Source: Lachnospiraceae bacterium YSB2008
Lineage (GTDB): Bacteria > Bacillota > Clostridia > Lachnospirales > Lachnospiraceae
DNA: 64,000 bases
Assembly (NCBI GenBank): GCA_000687655.1
Contig: JHWR01000001.1
Span: forward strand, 277,765-341,764
Reading direction: 5' to 3'
Part shown: positions 9,016 to 16,433 of the stretch, piece by piece
Layout: every line of letters begins with the position of its first letter
How positions within the stretch are numbered: position 1 is the first letter of the stretch
The notes under the pieces: generated by a model
The model's input: only the letters and a program-made list of their open reading frames with translations
Database searches by the model: none
Told to the model about the DNA's origin: nothing
Program-made: the position numbers and the translations under genes

Positions 9016-9215
9016 AGACGATTTTCCTCCTTCCCTATCAGTTCTTCATATTTAAACTGATACGATATAAGTCTTGGAATATACTCCGGCGGTGTTCTTC
9101 TTCCTGCCTCCCAATCTTCCAATGTTCGAACAGGGATACCCGTATGTTCTGAAAACTCTTTACGTGACATCCCTGTACTCTCTCGTAATTCTTTTATAGT
9201 TCTTGCTATATCCAT
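9012..9215 (-). CDS. XRE-type helix-turn-helix regulator
   Basis: A 67-residue protein that is almost entirely a Cro/C1-type HTH: IKELRESTGMSRKEFSEHTG forms helices 1-3, then IPVRTLEDWEAGRRTPP. The start ATG 9215 has AGGTGAT upstream. It is the first gene of a two-gene operon with RhuM. Its promoter is flanked by mirror copies of a 9-bp sequence, suggesting that it represses its own operon. As a small XRE protein beside a larger partner it resembles an antitoxin arrangement, but no toxin activity can be inferred. Confidence 0.82.
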   Translation of the reverse strand: MDIARTIKELRESTGMSRKEFSEHTGIPVRTLEDWEAGRRTPPEYIPRLISYQFKYEELIGKEENRL

Positions 9216-9227
9216 AATCTATCACCT

Positions 9228-9279
9228 CGCATTGCGTATTTTTATCAGTATATCATATTGATACAACATTCGCAATGCG
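9228..9279 (-). promoter_or_regulatory. Promoter and inverted-repeat operator of the XRE-RhuM operon
   Basis: The minus strand shows TTGCGA (9270-9275), a 17-bp spacer and TATACT (9247-9252). CGCATTGCG at 9228-9236 and its exact reverse complement CGCAATGCG at 9271-9279 flank the core promoter. One copy overlaps the -35 and the other lies just before the ribosome binding site. Each half site is itself nearly palindromic, as expected for HTH dimers. Confidence 0.65.
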
Positions 9280-9313
9280 TGAATCTGATTTTTGAGATTT
9301 TTATCTTTTAACT

Positions 9314-9361
9314 TCAACCTCTTTCAAGTAGCACAACCGTCTCGATTTGCGAACCATTGTC
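9314..9361 (-). pseudogene. Possible displaced 3' end of a RumA/RlmD-type gene
   Basis: The minus strand encodes DNGSQIETVVLLERG then stop. This matches the usual RumA/RlmD C-terminal pattern (HVETVxLL then a basic end); the intact rlmD nearby ends HSGHVETAALLKRD. It could be the original 3' end left behind when an element integrated at rlmD. Fifteen residues is short, so chance similarity is possible. Confidence 0.3.
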
Positions 9362-9428
9362 CAAACTTATTTTCATATACTTTGAAATGACTGGTAGTTT
9401 GAACTCTATCCTTATGAGTTTAAAACCT

Positions 9429-9599
9429 TTACTGATATCCTTCAAAGATACTCTCAACAACGAGATAACATGCGTACCTGGTAAGTCTGTAATCCTCAAC
9501 CTTTCGAATCCCTTCCTTACCAATTTTTATCATTTTGCTGACGTCAGCGAAATAATCTGGAATATTTATTCCATTGTTATCGCACGAAGTTTTTTCTTT
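9429..9599 (-). pseudogene. DinD/BRO-type antirepressor remnant
   Basis: A 56-codon open stretch on the minus strand reads KEKTSCDNNGINIPDYFADV, then SKMIKIGKEGIRKVEDYRLT, then RYACYLVVE before a stop at 9429-9431. This aligns well with the DNA-damage-inducible protein D / BRO-N family, where similar blocks (DHFADVxKMIxIG, then LTRYACYLIxQN) form the conserved core. Both the N-terminus and everything after RYACYLVVE are missing, so this is a decayed fragment of a phage- or ICE-borne gene. Confidence 0.65.
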
Positions 9600-9674
9600 A
9601 ATAAAAAGATTGACAATCCCATTCCAATATTATAACATACCAACCAGAGAAACGAAGTTTACTACCGTACAGTC

Positions 9675-10073
9675 TTATGACTCAAGCGGCGTGCTCGTTT
9701 CTTTTTTTACTGTCACAATGTCATACAAATACATTTTCCCATTCTCGTCACGTCTAACCAATATCCTAGCTCGAAAAATATTATATTTCTTTAATTCTCC
9801 AGATTCATCATATACAGGAATTCCAAATCTGGTTGTATATCGATACCAACCATACTTAGCTTTATTTCCATGTTTATTATTATAATCAGGATATTCTGTT
9901 TTATCAGTTGCTATTTCTACTAGATTTTCAATTGCAGTAATAGCATTAGCCTTTGCTTTTTCATTAGCACCTTTTACATCCTTTGTATCTCTTGAATGTG
10001 CAAATTCATCAGGGAAATCAGTACCAACATAGACCTTATCTGATGTTTCTAATATTTCAAAGCATTCTCCCAC
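9675..10073 (-). pseudogene. PBECR-type nuclease domain remnant (C-terminal part of a larger mobile-element protein)
   Basis: 132 codons from GTG 10073; the frame stays open to 10103, inside the 3' end of rlmD, with no ribosome binding site. The sequence contains GTDFPDEFAHSRDTKDVKGA, KAKANAITAIENLVEIAT, GWYRYTTRFGIPVYDESGEL and KMYLYDIVTVKKETSTPLES. These blocks recall the phage/ICE-associated Barnase-EndoU-ColicinE5/D-RelE-like nuclease domains (PBECR), usually found at the C-terminus of much larger polyvalent or MuF proteins. Here the upstream protein is gone, so it is probably a truncated scar abutting rlmD. A small expressed protein is not excluded. Confidence 0.6.
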
Positions 10074-10092
10074 ATATTGCTTAAGATAAGTT

Positions 10093-11634
10093 TCAATCTC
10101 GTTTCAAAAGCGCAGCAGTCTCCACATGTCCCGAATGACAAAACTGATCATAAACCGCTGCCTTTTTCATCTGGAAACCACGTTCTGTCAGATATGCAAC
10201 ATCTCTGGCAAGTGTTGCCGGGTCACATGATACGTACACCAGCCTGTCCGGCGCCATACTGCAGATAGTCTCAAGCAGTTTCTCATCACATCCTTTTCTC
10301 GGAGGGTCTACGATCACTACTTCGGCTCTGCTTCCATCATCGCCGTTTTCATATATCTCCGGCACAACCTCTTCTGCCTTTCCTACGAAAAATGTAGTGT
10401 TCTCTATTTCATTAAGCGCAGCATTGCTCCTTGCATCCTCTATAGCCTCAGGTACAATCTCAACGCCATATACCTCTTTTGCTTTGGACGCCACAGAAAG
10501 CGAAATGGTTCCTATGCCACAGTACATATCCCATACGGTCTCTGTACCATTCAGGCCGGCATATTCTATGGCCTTACTATATAATTCTCTTGTCATTGCA
10601 GGATTGACTTGATAGAAGGATTCCGCAGATATATGGAACTTTACGATTCTCTCAGTACCTGATGCATCTCTGGTTGTTATATAGTCTTCTATATAGTTAC
10701 GTCCATACAGAATCTTGCTTTTCCTGCCTAAGATTCGATTTGTATTCTCATCATTTATACTTACTACAACAGATGCCAAGTCTATGTTTGTCCCATTCTG
10801 TCGGTGCAAATCTGTATCGGCATTCATTTCCCTGCCGGCATTAGAATTCATCTCATTTAACTCTTCCTGTGCATCATTATACTCATCCACCGCTTCCTGC
10901 ATGATTTCTATGAATCTGTACTTCTCAGGTAGCTCCTTTCCGTTCACTACAACGCATATCATGAGTTCGCCTGTAGCGAACCCTATCCTCGTTATGACAT
11001 GTCTCAGAAGCCCCTTCAGCTTCTTCTCATCATATATGCTGACGCGGCACTCCTCTATATACTTATACATAGCGGCTATGATGTACCTGTTCACTTCATG
11101 CCCTATGATACAGTCATCAGACGGAATTATAAAATGCGTCCTTCCGGCATAGAATCCGATAACCGGTTTTCCGTCCTTATCCCTGCCTATCGGAAATTGC
11201 ATCTTATTTCGGAATCTGTATGGCTCTTTTGACGTTCCCCTCGCGGAATTACCATCGCCCTCCGTCATTCCGTGTGCCGGTTCCATTATACTTTCAATAA
11301 AGTCCTTATCCTGCTTTCCGATCCTTACCAGTGCATTAATAACCTTATCTCTCTTATATTTCAGCTGTGCCTCGTAATCCATATGCATGAGTGTGCATCC
11401 GCCACACCTTCTGGCGTTCTCACACTTAGGCTCCACTCTGTAAGAAGACGGTTCTATAATCTCTTCCAACCTTCCGTAGGCATAGTTCTTCTTCAGCTTT
11501 ATAATCTTTGCACGGATCCTGTCACCCGGAAGAGCGTCCTTAACAAAGACAGCCATGCCATCAATATGACCCACGCCCTGTCCTGCATCAGCTATATCTT
11601 CAATTGTAATCTCGTATATCTCTTCTTTTCTCAT
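10093..11634 (-). CDS. rlmD: 23S rRNA (uracil-C5)-methyltransferase RlmD/RumA family
   Basis: The start ATG 11634 has GGTGG five bases upstream; the frame also allows a TTG 12 bases earlier. Of 513 residues, the N-terminal TRAM domain is about 1-60. The 4Fe-4S cysteines are CENARRCGGC plus a later Cys in SDDCIIGH. The SAM-binding motif is WDMYCGIGTISLS, the catalytic region VYVSCDPATLARD, and the C-terminus HVETAALLKRD. It methylates a uridine of 23S rRNA. A ~35-residue hydrophilic insertion (around DAQEELNEMNSNAGREMNAD) is unusual. The 3' end abuts a mobile-element scar; rum genes are known ICE integration targets. Confidence 0.92.
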   Translation of the reverse strand: MRKEEIYEITIEDIADAGQGVGHIDGMAVFVKDALPGDRIRAKIIKLKKNYAYGRLEEIIEPSSYRVEPKCENARRCGGCTLMHMDYEAQLKYKRDKVINALVRIGKQDKDFIESIMEPAHGMTEGDGNSARGTSKEPYRFRNKMQFPIGRDKDGKPVIGFYAGRTHFIIPSDDCIIGHEVNRYIIAAMYKYIEECRVSIYDEKKLKGLLRHVITRIGFATGELMICVVVNGKELPEKYRFIEIMQEAVDEYNDAQEELNEMNSNAGREMNADTDLHRQNGTNIDLASVVVSINDENTNRILGRKSKILYGRNYIEDYITTRDASGTERIVKFHISAESFYQVNPAMTRELYSKAIEYAGLNGTETVWDMYCGIGTISLSVASKAKEVYGVEIVPEAIEDARSNAALNEIENTTFFVGKAEEVVPEIYENGDDGSRAEVVIVDPPRKGCDEKLLETICSMAPDRLVYVSCDPATLARDVAYLTERGFQMKKAAVYDQFCHSGHVETAALLKRD

Positions 11635-11786
11635 GATATCCACCAAAAGTCAAAACGCGCCGCAAATGTTACAAGCCTCTAAAATGCAGGTTGCGCAGCA
11701 ATCATATCAATTCATCGTCACATACAGAATTATTATAAATCCTGGAGAGTATTTAGTAAACCGCCATAAGTCCTTTTTCCCATAAG

Positions 11787-11815
11787 AAAAGCCCCGTGCG
11801 CACGCACAGGGCTTT
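11787..11815 (-). terminator. Rho-independent terminator after the CarD-type gene
   Basis: AAAGCCC-TGTGCG and its complement form a GC-rich hairpin, followed on the minus strand by TTTTC, about 27 bp after the CarD-type stop codon. The T-rich side is short. In the other direction the tract is weak. Confidence 0.7.
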
Positions 11816-11841
11816 ATCTTAGTTTAACATTTCCCGACATC

Positions 11842-12327
11842 TCAAACACTTAGCTTAATATAGTCTCTGACTTCATCCTTGTCCATATCAAGCGATATGG
11901 CGAGCTCGCCATACAGATTTTCTTCTGCAATATGAAAATATTTCGAATCCGATGCCGTCGCCTTCTTACCTTCAGCCTGTCTTTCTTCAGTCCTGAAGTA
12001 GATAGTCTTGATTGTCTTAACTATCTCAGAAGGATCACATGTCAGAAGCGCTCTCTTATAATCATGATCAATCTTTCTCTCATCAAGAATATCAAGGGTT
12101 CCTATATTCTTGATTCCCTTTATGAATTCCTGCGCCTCTTCTTTTGTCATGACTTCCCGCATAACAACTCTGTCATTGTCGATCGGTGTGAGTATCGTAC
12201 TGTCCCTTATATATATAGGCTTAAGCGTATAATACTCCCTGTCATCACTGTCATCCAGCGGTCCAACACTCATGACCTTACAAACTCCACTGTTACCATA
12301 AATGATGTAATCTCCGACACTAAACAC
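11842..12327 (-). CDS. CarD/CdnL family transcriptional regulator
   Basis: The start is set at GTG 12327 (the family usually begins MFSIGDYVIYG), with AGGAG ten bases upstream; an in-frame GTG nine bases earlier lacks spacing to that site. The 161-residue protein has an N-terminal RNA-polymerase-interacting domain (FSVGDYIIYGNSGVCKVMSV) and a C-terminal helical domain. CarD/CdnL proteins bind the RNA polymerase beta subunit and stabilise open complexes, notably at rRNA promoters. It has its own promoter and a GC-rich ~100-nt leader. Confidence 0.88.
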   Translation of the reverse strand: MFSVGDYIIYGNSGVCKVMSVGPLDDSDDREYYTLKPIYIRDSTILTPIDNDRVVMREVMTKEEAQEFIKGIKNIGTLDILDERKIDHDYKRALLTCDPSEIVKTIKTIYFRTEERQAEGKKATASDSKYFHIAEENLYGELAISLDMDKDEVRDYIKLSV

Positions 12328-12432
12328 GGCTCCCACTCTCCTTTTCTACCTGTGCCCGCCGCAGGGCAAAACATCCGATCTCCAATCTCCTCCACGCCCG
12401 GAAGTACATGGAACCAACCCCCAGACAAGTTC

Positions 12433-12461
12433 ATTGTAACACCGAAATTAAGGTATTGTAA
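12433..12461 (-). promoter_or_regulatory. Promoter of the CarD-type gene
   Basis: The minus strand has TTACAA (12456-12461), a 17-bp spacer and TACAAT (12433-12438). Transcription would start near 12426, leaving a leader of about 100 nt with two short hairpins (CCATG/CGTGG and GCCC/GGGC). I do not recognise the leader class. Confidence 0.6.
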
Positions 12462-12518
12462 GCCGAAAATTAGTGTCTGAATCATTTTCGTGAGTTTACA
12501 CAAATGAAACGTTTTCTG

Positions 12519-13259
12519 TTATGCAATTTTGCCTCTTATCTGGCGTTTCAAAGCTACCGCAATGTCACTCAGGATGAAGTCTCCTCCCCTAGGTTTCGGT
12601 TCGCGCACTGCCACCTCCCCTTCAACCTTCGCCGGGCTTCCCTTGATGACATATATCCTGTCAGATATCAGTATTGCTTCGTCCACGTCATGCGTTATGA
12701 AGAGTGCTGATATCTCAAGCTTATCAAATGTATCGAGGAACCATTCATGCATTTTTTCCCTTGTTATGGTATCCAGAGCAGAGAAAGGTTCATCCAGAAG
12801 CATTGCATCCTTGCCGCATAGATAAGTCCTAAGAAGTGCCGCTCTCTGCCTCATACCGCCTGACAGCTCCGAAGGATACTTATACTCATATCCTTCCAGT
12901 CCGAATTCTCGAAAATGTACCGCTGCCTTATCTCTGGCTTCACTCTTCTTCATTCCGCCTATTACAAGCGGGAGCGATACATTATCTATAACCTTCTTAT
13001 GCGGAAGCAGCATATCCTTCTGGAGCATATAGCTGACATGACCGCTCGCACCGGTTACATCCTCACCATTCAGTAGCACCCGTCCCTCGTCAGGTTGAGT
13101 CAGTCCTGATATCACATTGAACAGCGTTGTCTTACCCACACCGCTGCCACCTATGATACTGACAATTTCACCTTTACGCAGCGTTATATCTATGCCGCCC
13201 AAAACCGTCTTACCATCGAAGCTCTTTATGATATTTTCTGTACGTAATATCTCGTTCAA
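12519..13259 (-). CDS. thiZ: ABC transporter ATPase, ThiZ-type (thiamine pyrimidine precursor)
   Basis: The start is set at TTG 13259, with GGTGA upstream, which gives the usual MNEILRTENIIKSF beginning; an in-frame TTG lies 24 bases earlier. About 246 residues. Walker A is GGSGVGKTT, the signature LSGGMRQRAALL, and Walker B AMLLDEPFSALD followed by the H-loop FITHDVDE. This is the nitrate/taurine/sulfonate-type subfamily. It is the last gene of a three-gene operon headed by a TPP riboswitch, so it most likely powers uptake of hydroxymethylpyrimidine or a related thiamine precursor. Confidence 0.85.
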   Translation of the reverse strand: MNEILRTENIIKSFDGKTVLGGIDITLRKGEIVSIIGGSGVGKTTLFNVISGLTQPDEGRVLLNGEDVTGASGHVSYMLQKDMLLPHKKVIDNVSLPLVIGGMKKSEARDKAAVHFREFGLEGYEYKYPSELSGGMRQRAALLRTYLCGKDAMLLDEPFSALDTITREKMHEWFLDTFDKLEISALFITHDVDEAILISDRIYVIKGSPAKVEGEVAVREPKPRGGDFILSDIAVALKRQIRGKIA

Positions 13260-13323
13260 ATCGTCACCAATTAATATCAACAACCAAAAGAATTTTGCTT
13301 CTCTTTTTTTCTCATAACAATAA

Positions 13324-14364
13324 CTATTTTAAATAATCATTACTGAATCCCGTACCTGCAGGTATCTCACCGCTGAGTTTGTTCTCATATAACCATGCAT
13401 AAAACGCATCCCAACGTTCAGCATCAATATAGCCCCATGACTCAGCATCAGATATATATTCCTTTGCGATCCACTCCTGGCTCTTTGCCACAAGTTCTTT
13501 ATCAAGCTCAGGAACCTCCTCACAGAGTATATCTGCTGCCTTTGACGGATCACTCGCAGCAAGCTCATATCCCTTCCTAGTTGCAGCAAGGAATGCCTTG
13601 GCAGTCTCAGGATCATCTTTAAGAAAGTCATTATTTGCTATGATTACCGGGCTATAATAATCAAATGCAGGATTTATATCCTTGAAGTAAATCATGTTGG
13701 TATCAAGCCCTGCAAGCTCAGTAGCAACACCTGCCCATGCATAATAAACCCATATAGCATCGATATTCTGCTGAAGTGCAGCAGCTTCGTCAGTAACTGT
13801 TTCAGGGATCATCTTAACCTTACTGAAATCACCACCATCTGCCTCAACTATATTCTTAAGCATCGCCTGTTCTACCGGAAGCTCCCACGTAGCATAATTC
13901 TTACCCTCAAGTCCCTTTGGAGATGTAATGCCATCCTCCTTGAGAGATATAATACCCGATGTATTGTGCTGTAATATCGCAGCAACAGCAGTAACCTTAA
14001 TATCCCCACTTTCATATACAGGTGCAAGATAATCCTGGAAATCTATTCCGAACTCCGCATCTCCCGAAGCCACCATCATAGTTGCTCCATCCTCAGGCGG
14101 CTGTATTACGTTTACATGTAATCCGACCTCTTCATAGTAGCCCTCATGAAGTGCCACATATATTCCCGTATGGTTCGTATTCGGAGTCCAGTCAAGAACC
14201 AGAGTTATCTCTTTCTTCTCATAACCATCCCCGTCACGCTTCCCCTCTTCGGAAGTCACCTCCGTCTGAGATGCGCCACACCCAGCAACGCAAAGTCCAA
14301 TTGCCATTGTGGTGATGATCGTCACAGTCTTTTTAATCATTTTAATGATTTGTTTATTAATCAT
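13324..14364 (-). CDS. thiY: NMT1/THI5-like substrate-binding lipoprotein, ThiY-type
   Basis: A 346-residue lipoprotein with a signal peptide and lipobox CVAGC near residues 24-28. The mature part begins with the NMT1/THI5 block LVLDWTPNTNHTGIYVALHE, then GYYEEVGLHVNVIQPPEDGA. Homologues bind N-formyl-4-amino-5-aminomethyl-2-methylpyrimidine or HMP and hand it to the ThiX permease. The start ATG 14364 follows AGAGGATAATTCT. It is separated from the permease gene by the 155-bp inverted-repeat element. TPP control of the operon supports the thiamine role. Confidence 0.85.
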   Translation of the reverse strand: MINKQIIKMIKKTVTIITTMAIGLCVAGCGASQTEVTSEEGKRDGDGYEKKEITLVLDWTPNTNHTGIYVALHEGYYEEVGLHVNVIQPPEDGATMMVASGDAEFGIDFQDYLAPVYESGDIKVTAVAAILQHNTSGIISLKEDGITSPKGLEGKNYATWELPVEQAMLKNIVEADGGDFSKVKMIPETVTDEAAALQQNIDAIWVYYAWAGVATELAGLDTNMIYFKDINPAFDYYSPVIIANNDFLKDDPETAKAFLAATRKGYELAASDPSKAADILCEEVPELDKELVAKSQEWIAKEYISDAESWGYIDAERWDAFYAWLYENKLSGEIPAGTGFSNDYLK

Positions 14365-14414
14365 AGAATTATCCTCTTCAAATTATTTTATTATGTATGA
14401 TTATCATGGTTACA

Positions 14415-14569
14415 GATTAATTACTATGATCATATGCATGAAAAACCCTCTGAGGCCGTCGGTGCTTAACGAATAGACATGTTAATGTCTATGAGTTTAG
14501 CATCCGCTACGTGTCCGAAGCGGAGCCGAGAGGCGCGTTTTGAATGCATATGAATCCGAGTAATTAATC
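14415..14569. mobile_element. 155-bp inverted-repeat (MITE-like) element inside the thi operon
   Basis: The ends are imperfect terminal inverted repeats: GATTAATTACT then CATATGCAT on one side and the complement on the other (about 22 of 26 positions). Inside, CCTCTGAGGC faces GCCGAGAGG, TGCTTAAC faces GTTTAGCA, and TAGACAT-GTTA-ATGTCTA forms a perfect central hairpin, so the whole segment can fold on itself. It has no coding capacity. Its right end supplies the GATTAA that ends the upstream permease gene (stop TAA at 14564-14566). No second copy is in this window. Confidence 0.55.
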
Positions 14570-15343
14570 GTCACCCCTTTTATTCCACGGCATACAAACA
14601 CTTTGTAGCACTTTTACAATCAACATCAGCACCAAACTGATAACGGAGACGAGCAGCACCACAGCAAACATCTTATCATAGCTGTACGCCTTCCTAACTC
14701 TCGTCATATAAACTCCGAGCCCCTTCAGTCCTCCGAGCCACTCAGCTATCACGGCTCCGACCACCGAGTATGAAACCGCAATCTTCAGTGCCGCAAAGAA
14801 CTCACCTAAGGCATTCGGGAACTTCACATGCCAGAATATCTGCCAGTTCGAAGCCTTCATGCTCCGCATCAGCGTTATCATATCCTTATCTACCGACTGG
14901 AAGCCTTCCAGTAGTCCGACAGCCATAGGGAAGTATGTAACTAGCACAACAAGCACAACCTTCGGTGCGATTCCATACGAGAACCACAGTATCAGAAGCG
15001 GTGCTATCGCAACAGCCGGTATTGTCTGCGTTATAACAAGTATCGGATAAAGTCCATCCTTCACATACGGAAATGTATCCATAAGTGCTGCTGACAAAAA
15101 TCCGAAAGCCACGCCTATCAGAAGTCCCAGTCCTGCCTCAATGAGAGTCGCTCCCGAATGGTACATAAGGAGCGGAAAGTCCGATATGAAAGCTTTGACT
15201 ACATCAACCGGTGAAGGCAGCATATATCCAGGAACAAGCCCTGTCATACAGACAACCTGCCATATCAGCACCAGTCCCACCAGCACAAAAACCGGAGTCA
15301 GCTTACGTATTCTGTTTTCTTTCTTTGTCTTCTCTTTATTCAT
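14564..15343 (-). CDS. thiX: ABC transporter permease, ThiX-type
   Basis: The start is set at ATG 15343 (MNKEKTKKENRIRKL); the frame extends further upstream, but only through the riboswitch and its terminator. 259 residues, usual for the family, with six predicted membrane helices. It has the SsuC/TauC-type cytoplasmic loop around WQIFWHVKFPNALGEFFAAL that contacts the ATPase. It is the first gene of the ThiXYZ-type operon, directly after a TPP riboswitch. The last Asp codon and stop lie inside the inverted-repeat element, so the C-terminus may have been altered by its insertion. Confidence 0.85.
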   Translation of the reverse strand: MNKEKTKKENRIRKLTPVFVLVGLVLIWQVVCMTGLVPGYMLPSPVDVVKAFISDFPLLMYHSGATLIEAGLGLLIGVAFGFLSAALMDTFPYVKDGLYPILVITQTIPAVAIAPLLILWFSYGIAPKVVLVVLVTYFPMAVGLLEGFQSVDKDMITLMRSMKASNWQIFWHVKFPNALGEFFAALKIAVSYSVVGAVIAEWLGGLKGLGVYMTRVRKAYSYDKMFAVVLLVSVISLVLMLIVKVLQSVCMPWNKRGDD

Positions 15344-15393
15344 AGTCCAACTTACTATCAATAATAATCCGCTATAAAACGGCCAATCACAGA

Positions 15394-15429
15394 ATAAAAA
15401 AGACAGAACGTAATGCACGGTCTGTCTCT
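15394..15429 (-). terminator. Riboswitch expression-platform terminator
   Basis: GACAGACCGTG / ACGTTCTGTC form a hairpin followed by TTTTTTATT on the minus strand, just 3' of the TPP aptamer and 50 bp before thiX. TPP binding would favour this terminator. Confidence 0.8.
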
Positions 15430-15435
15430 TTCTCT

Positions 15436-15524
15436 CATTCCTTACGATGGCATTACCCATATCAAGTCTACGGTCGAAGTGACGACACTTCCTCTCAGCC
15501 GGCTCAATTACCAGCTCCCGGTTA
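15436..15524 (-). promoter_or_regulatory. TPP riboswitch (THI box)
   Basis: The minus strand shows the conserved thi-box segments in order: CCGGGAGCTGG, CCGGCTGAGAGG, GACCGTAGACTTGATATGGG and TAATGCCATCGTAAGGAA. A terminator hairpin with a T-run follows 10 bp later. It controls the thiXYZ-type operon by thiamine pyrophosphate. Confidence 0.93.
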
Positions 15525-15563
15525 TATAGTTTTGATGCACTGATCAATCAGATACATCTAATA

Positions 15564-16340
15564 TTAAGGCATATAGTTGATATAGATGTACTCAAGCTCG
15601 CCCTTTACAAACTCAAAGCTGTAGTAGCTGCTTCCGTAATACTTCTCTGAATCCCTCTTATACTTGATAGTATCTGTATAGTATGTAGCATCATCATCAG
15701 ATACCCAGTGCTTATTCTCATCAGGCTCACCACATGCAGCAAGAAGCTCATCCATAGTGATGTCGGTTGGGAAGTCAAATGAAAGTATGTTCTGCTGTAC
15801 ATCCTGCTTTACAGGAAGATATATCTCGCAAAGGAAGCAATCTGACGTCTTCTTATTCTCAGAAGTATCGTTCATAACATAAACCTGAGCACTGTAATAG
15901 TCGCCCAGTTCAATCTTGAATCCCTGTGATATGTTATTTGCATTTATATTGTTACCTGCATTTGCGATATCATTATCGTTAAATGGAACGCCATCATCGA
16001 TCATTGTCTGAAGTGTATCAGTACCAAGAGTGTACTTCTTTCCATTTACGAAGAAATGCATATCATCAAAGTTAACGAAGCTTCCTTCGAAGTTTCTGTC
16101 TGCTGCAGGAGCAGCTGTTGTAGCCTCTGTATCTGCCTCTGTAGGAGCTTCTGTAGCCTCTGTTGCAGCTACTGTTGTGTCCTCCTGAACTGCTGCTGTA
16201 GTAGCCTCAGTTGTAACTTCTGTTGTGTCTTCTACTCCACCAACAGTGCCGCCCTGTCCAGGAAGTCCGGGAATGTTACATCCTGTAGTTGAAGCAGCCA
16301 TACCAAGTACAAGTGTAAGTGCTAAAATCTTCTTCTTCAT
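15564..16340 (-). CDS. Lipoprotein with Thr/Glu/Ala-rich linker, unknown function
   Basis: A 258-residue exported lipoprotein: signal peptide with lipobox STTGC at residues 17-21. A Gly-rich stretch and a low-complexity linker built on TTEATTEA-like units follow to about residue 80. The C-terminal domain (about 85-258), which I do not recognise, starts NFEGSFVNFDDMHFFVNGKK. The linker probably spans the wall. It has its own promoter (16400-16427) and GAGGAG before ATG 16340. Another T/E/K-rich lipoprotein at 53793-54218 shares only the linker style. Confidence 0.8.
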   Translation of the reverse strand: MKKKILALTLVLGMAASTTGCNIPGLPGQGGTVGGVEDTTEVTTEATTAAVQEDTTVAATEATEAPTEADTEATTAAPAADRNFEGSFVNFDDMHFFVNGKKYTLGTDTLQTMIDDGVPFNDNDIANAGNNINANNISQGFKIELGDYYSAQVYVMNDTSENKKTSDCFLCEIYLPVKQDVQQNILSFDFPTDITMDELLAACGEPDENKHWVSDDDATYYTDTIKYKRDSEKYYGSSYYSFEFVKGELEYIYINYMP

Positions 16341-16399
16341 CTTTTTCTCCTCTTATTTTAACATGCTTATATGGGTTTCTCCCATAATCAACATGTGCT

Positions 16400-16427
16400 A
16401 GTTTAACACATTTTTTTTAAATGTCAA
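16400..16427 (-). promoter_or_regulatory. Promoter of the 15564-16340 lipoprotein gene
   Basis: The minus strand has TTGACA (16422-16427), a 16-bp A-rich spacer and TAAACT (16400-16405), 60 bp before the start codon. Confidence 0.65.
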
Positions 16428-16433
16428 TCAAAA

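Noticed and set aside
9314..9523. The minus-strand 69-codon frame as an intact small protein
   Set aside because: Its first half is only the shifted reading of the DinD remnant. Just the last 15 residues look like real protein, and they are reported separately as a possible RumA C-terminus.
9357..9635. A plus-strand 92-codon ORF over the scar
   Set aside because: It is antisense to the DinD remnant, has no ribosome binding site, and its residues show no family pattern.
12340..12430. 6S RNA or SRP RNA on the minus strand (CCCTGCGGCGGGC resembles the 3' part of E. coli 6S RNA)
   Set aside because: The required 5' pairing partner is absent, the segment runs straight into the CarD-type ribosome binding site, and the SRP tetraloop motif is missing. 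A carD leader explains it better.
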